Both the position numbers and the translations under genes were made by a program. Below the pieces are notes generated by a model. The model was not told the origin of the DNA and made no database searches. It was given only the letters and a program-made list of their open reading frames with translations. A DNA stretch of 15,116 bases from contig PAFB01000045.1 in assembly GCA_002700865.1 (NCBI GenBank), positions 1 through 15,116 of the forward strand. Reading direction: 5' to 3'. Positions within the stretch are counted from its first letter, which is position 1, and each line of letters begins with the position of its first letter. Positions 1 to 7,057 of this stretch are shown one piece after another. The DNA is from Rhodospirillaceae bacterium. GTDB taxonomy: Bacteria > Pseudomonadota > Alphaproteobacteria > UBA7985.

Positions 1-1
1 G

Positions 2-1051
2 ATCGAGGCCTATCAGGCCATGATCACCGCCGACGCCTACAAGCTGCGTCTGGCCAAGGGCGAGACCGACGGGCTCGCTCACGCCTACAACATCGATGGA
101 GACGCGCCTGTCTTGCCGGTGGTCATCAGCAAAGTCGAAGACATCGCACCGGGTCTGACCCGCTATGAGTTGTCCGATCCAGCGGGAAAGCCCCTGCCCG
201 AATGGACGGCTGGCGCGCATATCGACATCGTGGTCGCGCCCGAATTCCTGCGCCAGTACAGCCTCGCCGGCGATCCTGCTGACCGGTCGAAATACGTGAT
301 CGGTGTGCTGCGTGAAGACGCGGGCAAGGGCGGCTCGGTCTTGCTGCATCGTATTTTCAGCGAGGGCCGCAAAATCTTTATCTCCAAGCCAATCAACCAC
401 TTTCCGGTTGCCCAAACCACCGGCAAGCACTGGCTGATGGGCGGCGGTATCGGGGTCACGCCGATGATCGCCATGGCGCATGAACTCCACGCTCAAGACC
501 GGGAATTTGCCCTGCACTACAGCATTTCCACGCGCGCCGGGGCTGGTTTTCTGGCGGAACTGGAAACGGTCCCGTGGCGTGACTGCTTGACCATCCACTG
601 CTCCGACGAGGGCACCCGCGCCGATCTGCCGGCTCTGCTCGCCCAGCCCGGGCCTGCGGATCACGTCTACACCTGCGGCCCCGACCTCTATATGCAAGCC
701 GTCATGGATGCCGCCGGTGCCTTTGACGAAGAGGCCCGCCACCTAGAATACTTCAACGTTCCCGAAGCCCCCGAATACGAAAACCACCCCTTTACCATCC
801 ACCTCGAGCGTGATGGACGGACCTTGGAAGTTCCCGCTGAACAGTCAGCCGCTGAAGTGCTGCAATCCGCCGGGTTCAAGATCGACATCAAGTGCTCGGA
901 CGGCATCTGCGGGGTCTGCAAGTGCGGGGTGTTGCAGGGCGAGGTCGAACACCGCGATTACGTGCTGTCCAAAGCCCAGCGCCGTGACCAGATTATCACC
1001 TGCCAGTCGCGCGCCGCTGAGCCCGGCGGCAGACTGGTTCTGGACTTGTGA
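2..1051 (+). CDS. PDR/VanB-type FMN/2Fe-2S oxidoreductase, 5'-truncated by the window edge
   Basis: This protein passes electrons from NAD(P)H through a flavin to a plant-type 2Fe-2S centre that feeds a partner oxygenase. Residues are counted from the ATG at position 20. RQYSL (78-82) is the flavin-binding motif, GGGIGVTPM (141-149) and CGP (219-221) belong to the nucleotide-binding domain, and Cys292, Cys297, Cys300 and Cys328 are the C-x4-C-x2-C...C iron-sulfur ligands. The reading frame is open up to the left edge, and the usual family fold begins only near residue 32, so about 38 visible residues precede it. I infer that the ATG at 20 is internal and that this is the reductase half of a longer polypeptide, for example fused to a P450 or another oxygenase. 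A stand-alone reductase starting upstream is the alternative. The substrate cannot be read. The stop codon overlaps a possible GTG start of the next gene. Confidence 0.88.
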   Translation: MEAYQAMITADAYKLRLAKGETDGLAHAYNIDGDAPVLPVVISKVEDIAPGLTRYELSDPAGKPLPEWTAGAHIDIVVAPEFLRQYSLAGDPADRSKYVIGVLREDAGKGGSVLLHRIFSEGRKIFISKPINHFPVAQTTGKHWLMGGGIGVTPMIAMAHELHAQDREFALHYSISTRAGAGFLAELETVPWRDCLTIHCSDEGTRADLPALLAQPGPADHVYTCGPDLYMQAVMDAAGAFDEEARHLEYFNVPEAPEYENHPFTIHLERDGRTLEVPAEQSAAEVLQSAGFKIDIKCSDGICGVCKCGVLQGEVEHRDYVLSKAQRRDQIITCQSRAAEPGGRLVLDL

Positions 1052-1068
1052 GGGCAGCAGATCAGTCC

Positions 1069-1434
1069 ATGTCGAACCCTATGCCCCTTCTGTCACGCCC
1101 CCACGACCCCAGCAGCATCACCGGCTATCACGCCCACGTCTACTTCGACGCTGACACCGTCGAGCAGGCCCGAACATTGTGTCAGGCGGCACGCGATCGG
1201 TTTGGCGTGGTGATGGGACGGGTTCACGAACGCCCCGTGGGGCCGCATCCGATGTTTTCCTGCCAGCTCGCCACGACTGTTGAACAATTCGGCGAGCTGC
1301 TGCCATGGCTGGCGCTAAACCGTAACGGATTGATCGTTTTCGCTCACCCGGAAACCGGGGATGATCTGCGGGATCATCGCGATCACGGGATTTGGCTGGG
1401 AACAGGTCTGCCGCTGGACCTGAGCATTTTTTAG
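1069..1434 (+). CDS. DOPA 4,5-dioxygenase family protein
   Basis: This is a small single-domain protein of about 121 residues, the usual size for the DOPA 4,5-dioxygenase family, whose fungal members cleave the catechol ring of DOPA extradiolly. Counted from the ATG at 1069, the family features are the HAHVYF motif (His21, His23), GPHPMF (His60), a histidine at 93 in FAHPETGDD, and the HRDHG stretch (His103, His106) near the C-terminus. These histidines are the likely metal ligands and acid-base residues. A GTG at 1048 that overlaps the preceding stop would add seven residues; neither start has a good ribosome binding site. It follows the oxidoreductase gene directly, so the two are probably cotranscribed. 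The physiological substrate of bacterial members is generally unknown, and a catecholic or extradiol substrate is only inferred. Confidence 0.85.
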   Translation: MSNPMPLLSRPHDPSSITGYHAHVYFDADTVEQARTLCQAARDRFGVVMGRVHERPVGPHPMFSCQLATTVEQFGELLPWLALNRNGLIVFAHPETGDDLRDHRDHGIWLGTGLPLDLSIF

Positions 1435-1476
1435 CCCGCGGGACCGCAGCCTGCACCCAGCATCAAGGCAACAAGA

Positions 1477-2415
1477 TCAGTGCTTCAAGCTGGCACTCTG
1501 CGATGCGACGCGCTCACGCCAGATGATGAACAGGCCCGAGCCAACAATAATCGCGATCCCCACCCACTTCAGCGCATTGGGCACGTAGTCCCAAATGATC
1601 CAACCCAGAATAACCCCTGTAACGATCTCGAGGTACTGGATGGGCGCAAGGATGGAGGCGGGCGCGCGCTTGAAGGCTTGGACGAGGATCAGATGGTTGA
1701 CCGTCGCGATCAGCCCGAAGACCAGCAGCATGATCCAAAGCGTGGACGAAGGCGGCGGTGTTATCTCAAAAACCCGCAAGCCTACGGGGTCGAGGATCAG
1801 CAAAACCGCCCCAAGGAAAATCGCCCCTGAAACCCCGGTGTAGGCCTGCATCAGCATCGGTTCATCGTCCTGGCTGAGATGACGCGTTAGGATCAGGTAG
1901 AAGGCGAACAGAAAGGCCACGCCCAAAGGCAAAAACGCGACCCATCCCAGCTCGTCAAAGCTCGGCTGGATGACAAACAGCGCGCCGATGAACCCGACGG
2001 CACAGGCCGCGTAGCGCCGCCAACCGACCCGCTCTCGCAGGATCAACCCGCTCAGCAGCGTCAGAAACATCGGCTCAACAAAGAAGATCGCCATGGCGTC
2101 GGCGACGTGCATGTATTCCAGCGCCAGCACGAACAGCACGGTCACAATCGCCATCAGCACCCCGCGCAAGGCGTGCAAATGCGGCGCGCGCTTGGGCCAC
2201 AGCCGACGCGGACCAAAGCGCCACACCACCAGCGGCACCAGAATCAGCGTCTGAACGGCAAACCGGGCAAAGGAAATAGTGCCGCTTGAAACGTGATCAG
2301 TGGCGAGCTTGGCGATGGTATCCTGAAACGGCGCAATCAGTGAAAACGCCACCATCAGCAGCGCCCCGATCATGATTTCGCCGCCAAGGACGCGGGTCGA
2401 AGGCTGTTGGGTCAT
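1477..2415 (-). CDS. EamA/DMT-superfamily transporter
   Basis: This is an inner-membrane carrier of the drug/metabolite transporter superfamily, about 312 residues long, with the expected ten hydrophobic segments arranged as two EamA repeats. Repeat one runs from the GALLMVAFSLIAP segment through LYMHVADAMAIFFVEPMF and LRERVGWRR. Repeat two covers FLPLGVAFLFAFYLILTR to the last helix, which ends in WRERVASQ. The frame is open further upstream to 2520, but the extra residues are hydrophilic and atypical, so I start at the ATG at 2415 (MTQQPST); an ATG at 2427 is also possible. It converges with the dioxygenase-family gene, with only about 40 bp between stops, and is divergent from the YaiI-family gene. 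Members export amino acids, nucleosides or drugs, and nothing here fixes the substrate. Confidence 0.9.
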   Translation of the reverse strand: MTQQPSTRVLGGEIMIGALLMVAFSLIAPFQDTIAKLATDHVSSGTISFARFAVQTLILVPLVVWRFGPRRLWPKRAPHLHALRGVLMAIVTVLFVLALEYMHVADAMAIFFVEPMFLTLLSGLILRERVGWRRYAACAVGFIGALFVIQPSFDELGWVAFLPLGVAFLFAFYLILTRHLSQDDEPMLMQAYTGVSGAIFLGAVLLILDPVGLRVFEITPPPSSTLWIMLLVFGLIATVNHLILVQAFKRAPASILAPIQYLEIVTGVILGWIIWDYVPNALKWVGIAIIVGSGLFIIWRERVASQSASLKH

Positions 2416-2547
2416 GCTTTGCTGCATGAACCAAGCCGAAAGCAACGTCCAGCCTGTTCCCGCCACATCGCGGGTCGCCTTTGCGCAGCTTTGCCCCGCT
2501 ATGCTCGCTTGAGAAGTCACCCTTTAGCCCATCTCTTGAGCCCGCCC

Positions 2548-2584
2548 CTTGAGCCTGTCCCGAAGATCAGCCTATACCGGGCCT
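2548..2584 (+). promoter_or_regulatory. Possible sigma-70 promoter of the YaiI-family gene, implying a leaderless mRNA
   Basis: TTGAGC at 2549-2554 and TATACC at 2573-2578 are separated by 18 bp. Transcription would then begin at or beside the ATG at 2585. No Shine-Dalgarno sequence precedes that ATG, which fits a leaderless message. The first TTGAGC lies in one of two direct copies of CTTGAGCC (2535-2542 and 2548-2555). This is inferred from motif similarity only. Confidence 0.3.
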
Positions 2585-3076
2585 ATGCTCAAACTCCTCA
2601 TCGACGCCGATGCATGTCCGGTTAAGGACGAAATCTACAAAGTTGCCGACCGGCATCAGCTGCCGGTCACGCTGGTCTCAAACAGCTATTTTCGGTTTCC
2701 ACGCGGCGGTCTGATTTCGCTGCAAGTGGTCAGCGATGGCTTTGATGCTGCTGACGACTGGATCGCGGAGCACGCGGGACCCGACACAGTCGTGGTCACG
2801 GCCGATATTCTGCTTGCCCAGCGGTGTCTGGATGCTGGCGCAACGGTTCTGGGCAATAACGGCAAGGCCTTTACTGAGGCGAGCATCGGTAATGCCGTGG
2901 CCACCCGCGGGATCATGGCCGACCTCCGCGCCTCTGTGGGCTCAAAGAATGATGGTCCGGCCACCAGTGCCGGGAGCGGGCACGTGGGCGGGCCGGCGCC
3001 GTTTTCCAAAACCGACCGCTCCCGCTTCCTGCAAACCCTGCATGAAGCGCTAGAACGGCTCAAGCGCAGCCGCTAA
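2585..3076 (+). CDS. YaiI/YqxD family protein (UPF0178, DUF188)
   Basis: This 163-residue protein matches the UPF0178 family along its whole length. Visible landmarks are the N-terminal DADACPVKDE, then SNSYFRFP, VVTADILLAQRCLDAGA, LGNNGKAFTEASIGNAVATR and a C-terminal FSKTDRSRFLQTLHEALERL. The acidic N-terminal motif and the TADILLA segment resemble the acidic sites of PIN/NYN-type nuclease folds, but no activity is established for the family. The ATG at 2585 is chosen because family homology starts at MLKLLIDADACP; an upstream in-frame TTG at 2549 would add an unrelated tail. It is divergent from the EamA gene, and its stop lies 10 bp from the stop of the convergent DUF1989 gene. Confidence 0.92.
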   Translation: MLKLLIDADACPVKDEIYKVADRHQLPVTLVSNSYFRFPRGGLISLQVVSDGFDAADDWIAEHAGPDTVVVTADILLAQRCLDAGATVLGNNGKAFTEASIGNAVATRGIMADLRASVGSKNDGPATSAGSGHVGGPAPFSKTDRSRFLQTLHEALERLKRSR

Positions 3077-3086
3077 AGCAGCAGGA

Positions 3087-3956
3087 TTAGAGACCGTGGG
3101 AACGGTCATAGCCGTTGCGGGGCGGTGACTGCCAGTTTGCCTGTGCCAGGGCGTCATTGGCCGGGCGATACACTTCAACCTTGAGCGGGTGACAGGCAGC
3201 GAGGTCAGACGAATGCTCCGTCGAGCAGTCCCCACCCGGACAGGCCGACAAAGCCCCTAACAGATCAATCTCGGCAAAGAACTCCAGATAGTCGCCCGGA
3301 CGAACGGGGCTGGATTTCATGAAATATTGCTGCGTGTCATGGGTAAAGCCGGTGCACATGAACACGTTCAGAACGTCATGGACATCAGCCTCGACTTCAT
3401 GGATGGGGCGGCCGGTTTTCGCCGCCAGCGAGCGGCTGAGATTGGAATGGCAGCAGTTGTGGTACTGCGCACCGCTGAGCGTGTTGGCCGTGTAGGGGTC
3501 GCAGCGGGTCCCGATCACGTCATGCACCGACCCACCAAAGCGATCAAAGCCGTACCAGTCCAAGGTATCCGCCGTGATGGTCGCCATGGGGCGCATGTGG
3601 GGAAAGCTGGTCCACATGCGGTCGCCGGTGGACAGATGCGTGCCGTGCAGCGCGCGGGTTTTGCCGGTGTAAAAACGCTCCGAGAGGTCGTTTGCGTTCC
3701 AGAGGTTCAAATCACCAACCTGTGGCCCATCAACCGAGTATATCCGGAAAAAATGCCCGTCAGGCACCGTGAACGTCACGGCATCGCGAGCCGGGGCCAG
3801 TGCTTCGCTGATCTTCTCCATACCCTCCCGTGCGGCGCGGTACAGGTCCAGCGGCGCAGGCGGCAGCGTATCGACGGGGTAACAAATTACCGGCTCGACG
3901 CCCAGGCGCTGATCCGCATCGGCCGGGGCGGCGAATTCGGGGTTTTGCAGCTTCAT
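3087..3956 (-). CDS. DUF1989 (urea carboxylase-associated) family protein
   Basis: This is a 289-residue protein of the DUF1989 family. Characterised members (CgdA/CgdB) form carboxyguanidine deiminase beside guanidine carboxylase. Family signs include VPDGHFFRIYSVDGPQVGDLN (around 64-84), RALHGTHLSTGDRMWT (101-116), GTRCDPYT (149-156), HNCCHSNL (166-173), DVLNVFMCTGF (194-204) and CPGGDCS (239-245); the conserved Cys and His residues are candidate metal or catalytic residues. It is longer than the roughly 200-240 residues of the typical paired subunits and stands alone, with no carboxylase, allophanate hydrolase or second DUF1989 gene beside it. It may therefore act as a homomer on a different substrate. 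An AAGGAA ribosome binding site lies eight bases before the ATG. It is insulated from the upstream transporter operon by a terminator. Confidence 0.85.
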   Translation of the reverse strand: MKLQNPEFAAPADADQRLGVEPVICYPVDTLPPAPLDLYRAAREGMEKISEALAPARDAVTFTVPDGHFFRIYSVDGPQVGDLNLWNANDLSERFYTGKTRALHGTHLSTGDRMWTSFPHMRPMATITADTLDWYGFDRFGGSVHDVIGTRCDPYTANTLSGAQYHNCCHSNLSRSLAAKTGRPIHEVEADVHDVLNVFMCTGFTHDTQQYFMKSSPVRPGDYLEFFAEIDLLGALSACPGGDCSTEHSSDLAACHPLKVEVYRPANDALAQANWQSPPRNGYDRSHGL

Positions 3957-3981
3957 AGCACGGGTTCCTTTTCCGACCTTT

Positions 3982-4000
3982 GCTCTCTCTCGCTCTCTCT
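3982..4000. repeat. Tandem CT-rich repeat in the leader of the DUF1989 gene
   Basis: Two copies of GCTCTCTCT (3982-3990 and 3992-4000) lie ten bases apart in the gap between the DUF1989 start and the transporter operon terminator. In the minus-strand transcript this would be a purine-rich GA tract upstream of the ribosome binding site. It is probably simple-sequence DNA, and a regulatory role is possible but unsupported. Confidence 0.6.
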
Positions 4001-4015
4001 ATCGCTCACAGAGGC

Positions 4016-4056
4016 AAAAAAAGACCCCTGACGCACAGGCGCGGCAGGGGCTTTCT
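4016..4056 (-). terminator. Rho-independent terminator of the betaine-type ABC operon
   Basis: The stem CCCCTG (4025-4030) pairs with CAGGGG (4045-4050). On the minus strand the hairpin is followed by seven T residues (A7 at 4016-4022 on the plus strand). It sits about 34 bp beyond the stop of the last operon gene. The plus strand also has a partial T tract (CTTTCTTT), so it may work in both directions. Confidence 0.85.
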
Positions 4057-4083
4057 TTATTCGACGTTGGTAGCAGGCCGACC

Positions 4084-4686
4084 TTACTTCGGCATATCCG
4101 ACACGACGCCTTCCGAAATGCCAGCTTCAGGCGTGAAGGCGACGGAGTACGCAGGGTCTTCAAACCGCTTTTCCTGCAAGTAGAAGCTCCGGCGTGAGAA
4201 TACGGAAACATCGACGTAGTCGTAGATGACACCGGCCTCCAGCTCTTGACGCAGAATGATGTTCTTCCGGCGCTTGGAGTGCTTTTCCTCAAACTCAGTC
4301 CCGGCCATTGGGTCAGTCGACAGGTTGTAGCGTGCTTCAATGAAACCGGTGTCCAGCGTCAGACGGGTCAGACAGGTCTTGCGGGTTCTGGTGCTCGGGC
4401 TCACCTCGCGAGAGGAGATTTCGCCGTTTTCCAGACCATCATCAATCAGGTCCTTCTGTGCCTGCAGATTGGCGCGGTCCGCTTCTTGTACCCGCGGGTC
4501 TTTCAGACCGGCGACCAACTCCTTGTAGAAGGTCGAGTCCTTCAGGTATTTCTCCGCCAGCTCTGGGCGCAGGTAATCTTTGACGTAATCTTCAGAGCAC
4601 TCGCCGCTGCGTTCACGGTTGTAGTTGCTGACGCCGCCAAGCCCCATCAAAACCAAAGCAACTCCGCCGATAATATACTTCAACAT
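4084..4686 (-). CDS. Small membrane-anchored protein of unknown function, last gene of the ABC operon
   Basis: I do not recognise this 200-residue protein. Residues 4-20 form one hydrophobic segment (YIIGGVALVLMGLGGVS) after a single lysine, so it is either a signal anchor or an uncleaved signal peptide that places the rest in the periplasm. There is no lipobox cysteine. The remainder is charged and probably mixed helix and strand, with a helical KDYLRPELAEKYLKDSTF region (36-53) and a strand-like VIYDYVDVSVF (153-163). Cys30 and Cys105 could form a disulfide. The gene begins 54 bp after the ATPase gene, has a good AAGAGG ribosome binding site, and is followed by the operon terminator, so it is almost certainly cotranscribed with the importer. 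An accessory or regulatory role in uptake is inferred from position only. Confidence 0.75.
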   Translation of the reverse strand: MLKYIIGGVALVLMGLGGVSNYNRERSGECSEDYVKDYLRPELAEKYLKDSTFYKELVAGLKDPRVQEADRANLQAQKDLIDDGLENGEISSREVSPSTRTRKTCLTRLTLDTGFIEARYNLSTDPMAGTEFEEKHSKRRKNIILRQELEAGVIYDYVDVSVFSRRSFYLQEKRFEDPAYSVAFTPEAGISEGVVSDMPK

Positions 4687-4740
4687 GCTCGATAGCCTCT
4701 TAATCTTTCAATTCCCTGCTCGCTGCTCTGGCGACAGAAA

Positions 4741-5790
4741 TTAACGGTAGACGTTGCCCGATGCGGTTTCAGGCGCGGGACGTTCAATGGCGTCAATCAG
4801 GACGCGCATATCCAGCGCGCCGACGGCTTTGCCGTCTTTCAAGACCGTTGCCGGCTCATTAGGTGTGTCTTTCATCTTCTGCATGGCGTCTTCAAGAGCC
4901 ATGTCCTGATCGACCTCAACCTTGCCGCCTTTCTCCCCCGCATTCATCAGCGAGCGAACTTTCAGGACGCGGCCCCGGTTGATGTCCATGATGAAGTCGG
5001 AGACGTATTCATCAATGGGGCGCAGGACGATTTCTTGCGGATCACCCTGCTGCACCAGCCCACCATCCCGCAGAATGGCGATGTCGTCGCCGATGCGCAA
5101 GGCCTCGTCGAGGTCGTGGGTAATGAAGATGATGGTCTTGTTCAGTTCGGCCTGAAGTTCCAGCAGGACATCCTGCATGTCGGTCCGGATCAGCGGATCG
5201 AGTGCCGAAAATGCTTCGTCCATCAGCAGAATGTCAGCATCCGTCGCTAGTGCACGGGCCAGGCCCACGCGCTGCTGCATACCGCCGGAAAGCTGGCTGG
5301 GATAGGACTTCTCGAAGCCCGTCAGACCCACGCGGTCAATCCACTTCTGGGACCGCTCTTTGGCCTCGCCGCGGCGAATACCTTGCAGCATCAGCCCGTA
5401 GGCAACGTTGTCTGAGACCGTTCGATGCGGCATGAGCGCGAATTTCTGGAATACCATGCTCATCTTTTTCTGGCGCAGGTCCCGCAGCGCGCTGGGGTTC
5501 ATTTTCAGAACGTCCACGCCGTCAACCTCAACCTCACCCGCTGTGGGGTCGATCAGGCGGTTGAGGTGGCGGATCAGGGTGGATTTACCCGACCCCGACA
5601 GCCCCATGATCACCTGAACCCGCTTTTCCGGGATATCGATGTTGATGTTGTTCAGACCCAGTACGTGATCGTGCTGAGCGAGCAGCTCAACCTTGCCCAG
5701 ACCATCATAAACGTGCTGCAGGGCTTCGGTGGGGTTGGAACCAAAAACCTTGTAGAGGTTCTTGATCGATACCTTGATGTTTTGACTCAT
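4741..5790 (-). CDS. proV: Glycine betaine/proline-type ABC transporter ATP-binding protein
   Basis: This is the ATPase that drives import of a quaternary amine such as glycine betaine, choline or a relative; it acts on the cytoplasmic face of the inner membrane. Counting from the upstream TTG (two codons before the ATG), the motifs are Walker A GLSGSGKS (65-72), Q-loop Gln117, signature LSGGMQQR (169-176), Walker B ILLMDE (189-194), SALD (197-200) and the switch His227. The segment before Walker A (EALQHVYDGLGKVELLAQHD) and the C-terminal extension after about 275, a single CBS-like region, are typical of ProV/OpuAA-type ATPases. The permease stop overlaps a TTG, but the ATG at 5790 has AGGTAGGG eight bases upstream and is preferred. 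It is translationally coupled to the permease. The symbol denotes the family; the substrate is not proven. Confidence 0.93.
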   Translation of the reverse strand: MSQNIKVSIKNLYKVFGSNPTEALQHVYDGLGKVELLAQHDHVLGLNNINIDIPEKRVQVIMGLSGSGKSTLIRHLNRLIDPTAGEVEVDGVDVLKMNPSALRDLRQKKMSMVFQKFALMPHRTVSDNVAYGLMLQGIRRGEAKERSQKWIDRVGLTGFEKSYPSQLSGGMQQRVGLARALATDADILLMDEAFSALDPLIRTDMQDVLLELQAELNKTIIFITHDLDEALRIGDDIAILRDGGLVQQGDPQEIVLRPIDEYVSDFIMDINRGRVLKVRSLMNAGEKGGKVEVDQDMALEDAMQKMKDTPNEPATVLKDGKAVGALDMRVLIDAIERPAPETASGNVYR

Positions 5791-5792
5791 GA

Positions 5793-6944
5793 TCAATGCC
5801 CTACCTTACGGTGCTGCTGCATACGGTCGCCATAGAGATACAGCGAGCGGTCGATAACAATCGCGATCAGTGCCACGGCTGTACCGGACTGGAGACCCCG
5901 CGCCAGGTTTACCGTGCCCTGCGCCGAGAGGACCTCTGCGCCCAGACCCGGTGCGCCAACCAGCGCGGCGATCACGACCATGGCCAGCGCCATCATGATG
6001 GTTTGGTTAATGCCCGCAAACACGTTAGGCAGCGCCAGCGGTATCAGCGTACCGAACAGGCGTTGGATGTAGGTCGCACCAAAGGCGTGGCTGGCCTCGA
6101 CCACCTCAAACGGTACCAGGCGGATACCAAGGTTGGTCAGACGCACGACCGGCGGCATGGCATAGATCACCACCGCGATCAGGCCCGCAACCGGGCTCAC
6201 GCCGAACAGGATCAGCACGGGGATGAGGTATACGAACGAAGGCATGGTCTGCATCAGGTCGAGGATCGGCTTTACTGCCCGATCGACCGCATCCGATGCC
6301 GACATGAAAATGCCCAGCGGGATACCAAAGAGCACGCAAAGAATGATCGACAGGATCATCAGAGAGAAGGTCTGAGAGGCAAGCTCCATCAGGCCAAAGA
6401 CGCCGATAAACAGGAGTGCAGCAAGGGCGAGCAAGACGACGCCCATTTTGCGCGAAACCCAGAATACCAGCAGCAGCACCAGCGCGAAGAAAATCGGCCA
6501 GGGCATGAAATCGATAAAGTCGCGCAAGTCGTTCATGGCGCGTCGCAGCGGCAAAATGAACTCTTTAACCGCGAAGCCGTAAGAACCGGCGAAGTAGTCG
6601 AAAGGCTTGTTGATGCCGCCAAGATTGAGCAGGACGCGGAACTCAGAAGGCAGCGACGGGAAATCATTCAGCGCGTTCCAGGACCAGTCATTGGTCACCA
6701 GGAACAAGTAGAGGTTCTTGATCGTGCCCCAACCAGCCAGCAGCACAACCCGCGCAAACTTGAACAGGGTTACAGGCAACTCGATCAGCGTCAGACCCAG
6801 CCAGATAACGAATTGATACAGCGTAATGGGGAGGGAGATAACGAGGAACTTGCCAAGGCCAAATACGAGATTAAACAGGTGCCCGGGCACCGTGAGCAGG
6901 AATATCCAGATATCCCCGAACTCGTCAAATTTTAGGTCACCCAT
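5793..6944 (-). CDS. proW: Glycine betaine/proline-type ABC transporter permease
   Basis: This 383-residue inner-membrane subunit is longer than the core transport domain. An N-terminal third (about 1-140) carries hydrophobic stretches such as FLLTVPGHLFNLVFGLGKFLV and ITLYQFVIWLGLTLIELPVTL. The core follows from about 150, with six or so membrane helices. The EAA coupling loop, which docks on the ATPase, is at 283-310 (EASHAFGA...IPLALPNVFAGI), and GAPGLGAEVL (330-339) is the usual ProW-family stretch after it. One gene for the permease implies a homodimer. An AAGGGG/GTAGG ribosome binding site precedes the ATG. The 113-bp gap from the binding-protein gene holds a stem-loop, and the stop overlaps the start region of the ATPase gene. 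Confidence 0.92.
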   Translation of the reverse strand: MGDLKFDEFGDIWIFLLTVPGHLFNLVFGLGKFLVISLPITLYQFVIWLGLTLIELPVTLFKFARVVLLAGWGTIKNLYLFLVTNDWSWNALNDFPSLPSEFRVLLNLGGINKPFDYFAGSYGFAVKEFILPLRRAMNDLRDFIDFMPWPIFFALVLLLVFWVSRKMGVVLLALAALLFIGVFGLMELASQTFSLMILSIILCVLFGIPLGIFMSASDAVDRAVKPILDLMQTMPSFVYLIPVLILFGVSPVAGLIAVVIYAMPPVVRLTNLGIRLVPFEVVEASHAFGATYIQRLFGTLIPLALPNVFAGINQTIMMALAMVVIAALVGAPGLGAEVLSAQGTVNLARGLQSGTAVALIAIVIDRSLYLYGDRMQQHRKVGH

Positions 6945-7000
6945 GTGGCCTACCCCTTGATTTCTTTGGAACTTTACAATTGACGGCTAAGGCCATGAAT

Positions 7001-7032
7001 AAGGGGACCTGCTGAATTGGGCAGGCCCCCTT
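7001..7032 (-). promoter_or_regulatory. Intercistronic stem-loop between binding-protein and permease genes
   Basis: The arms 7001-7012 and 7021-7032 form a 12-bp stem around an 8-nt loop. On the minus strand all twelve positions pair, one as a G-U wobble; on the plus strand the same position is an A-C mismatch, so the structure is adapted to the minus-strand transcript. No T tract follows it, so it is more likely a 3'-end stabiliser or partial terminator that keeps the binding protein more abundant than the membrane subunits. Confidence 0.75.
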
Positions 7033-7057
7033 GATCTTATAGTGCTAGAGCGATGGC

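Noticed and set aside
1436..1443. CCCGCGGG palindrome between convergent genes
   Set aside because: It is only 8 bp, without a loop or T tract; common in GC-rich DNA.
3092..3107. GACCGT-GGGA-ACGGTC hairpin near the convergent stops of the YaiI and DUF1989 genes
   Set aside because: It lies in the 3' coding end of the DUF1989 gene and no T tract follows on either strand, so I do not call it a terminator.
3327..4031. Open frame of 234 codons opposite the DUF1989 gene
   Set aside because: It ends in the CT repeat translated as Ser-Leu repeats, lacks a ribosome binding site and family motifs, and overlaps a well supported gene.
5796..6935. Long open frame on the plus strand opposite the permease gene (379 codons)
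   Set aside because: Its product is rich in Gln, Arg, Asp and His with no family likeness. It is the antisense shadow of a clear membrane permease with high codon bias.
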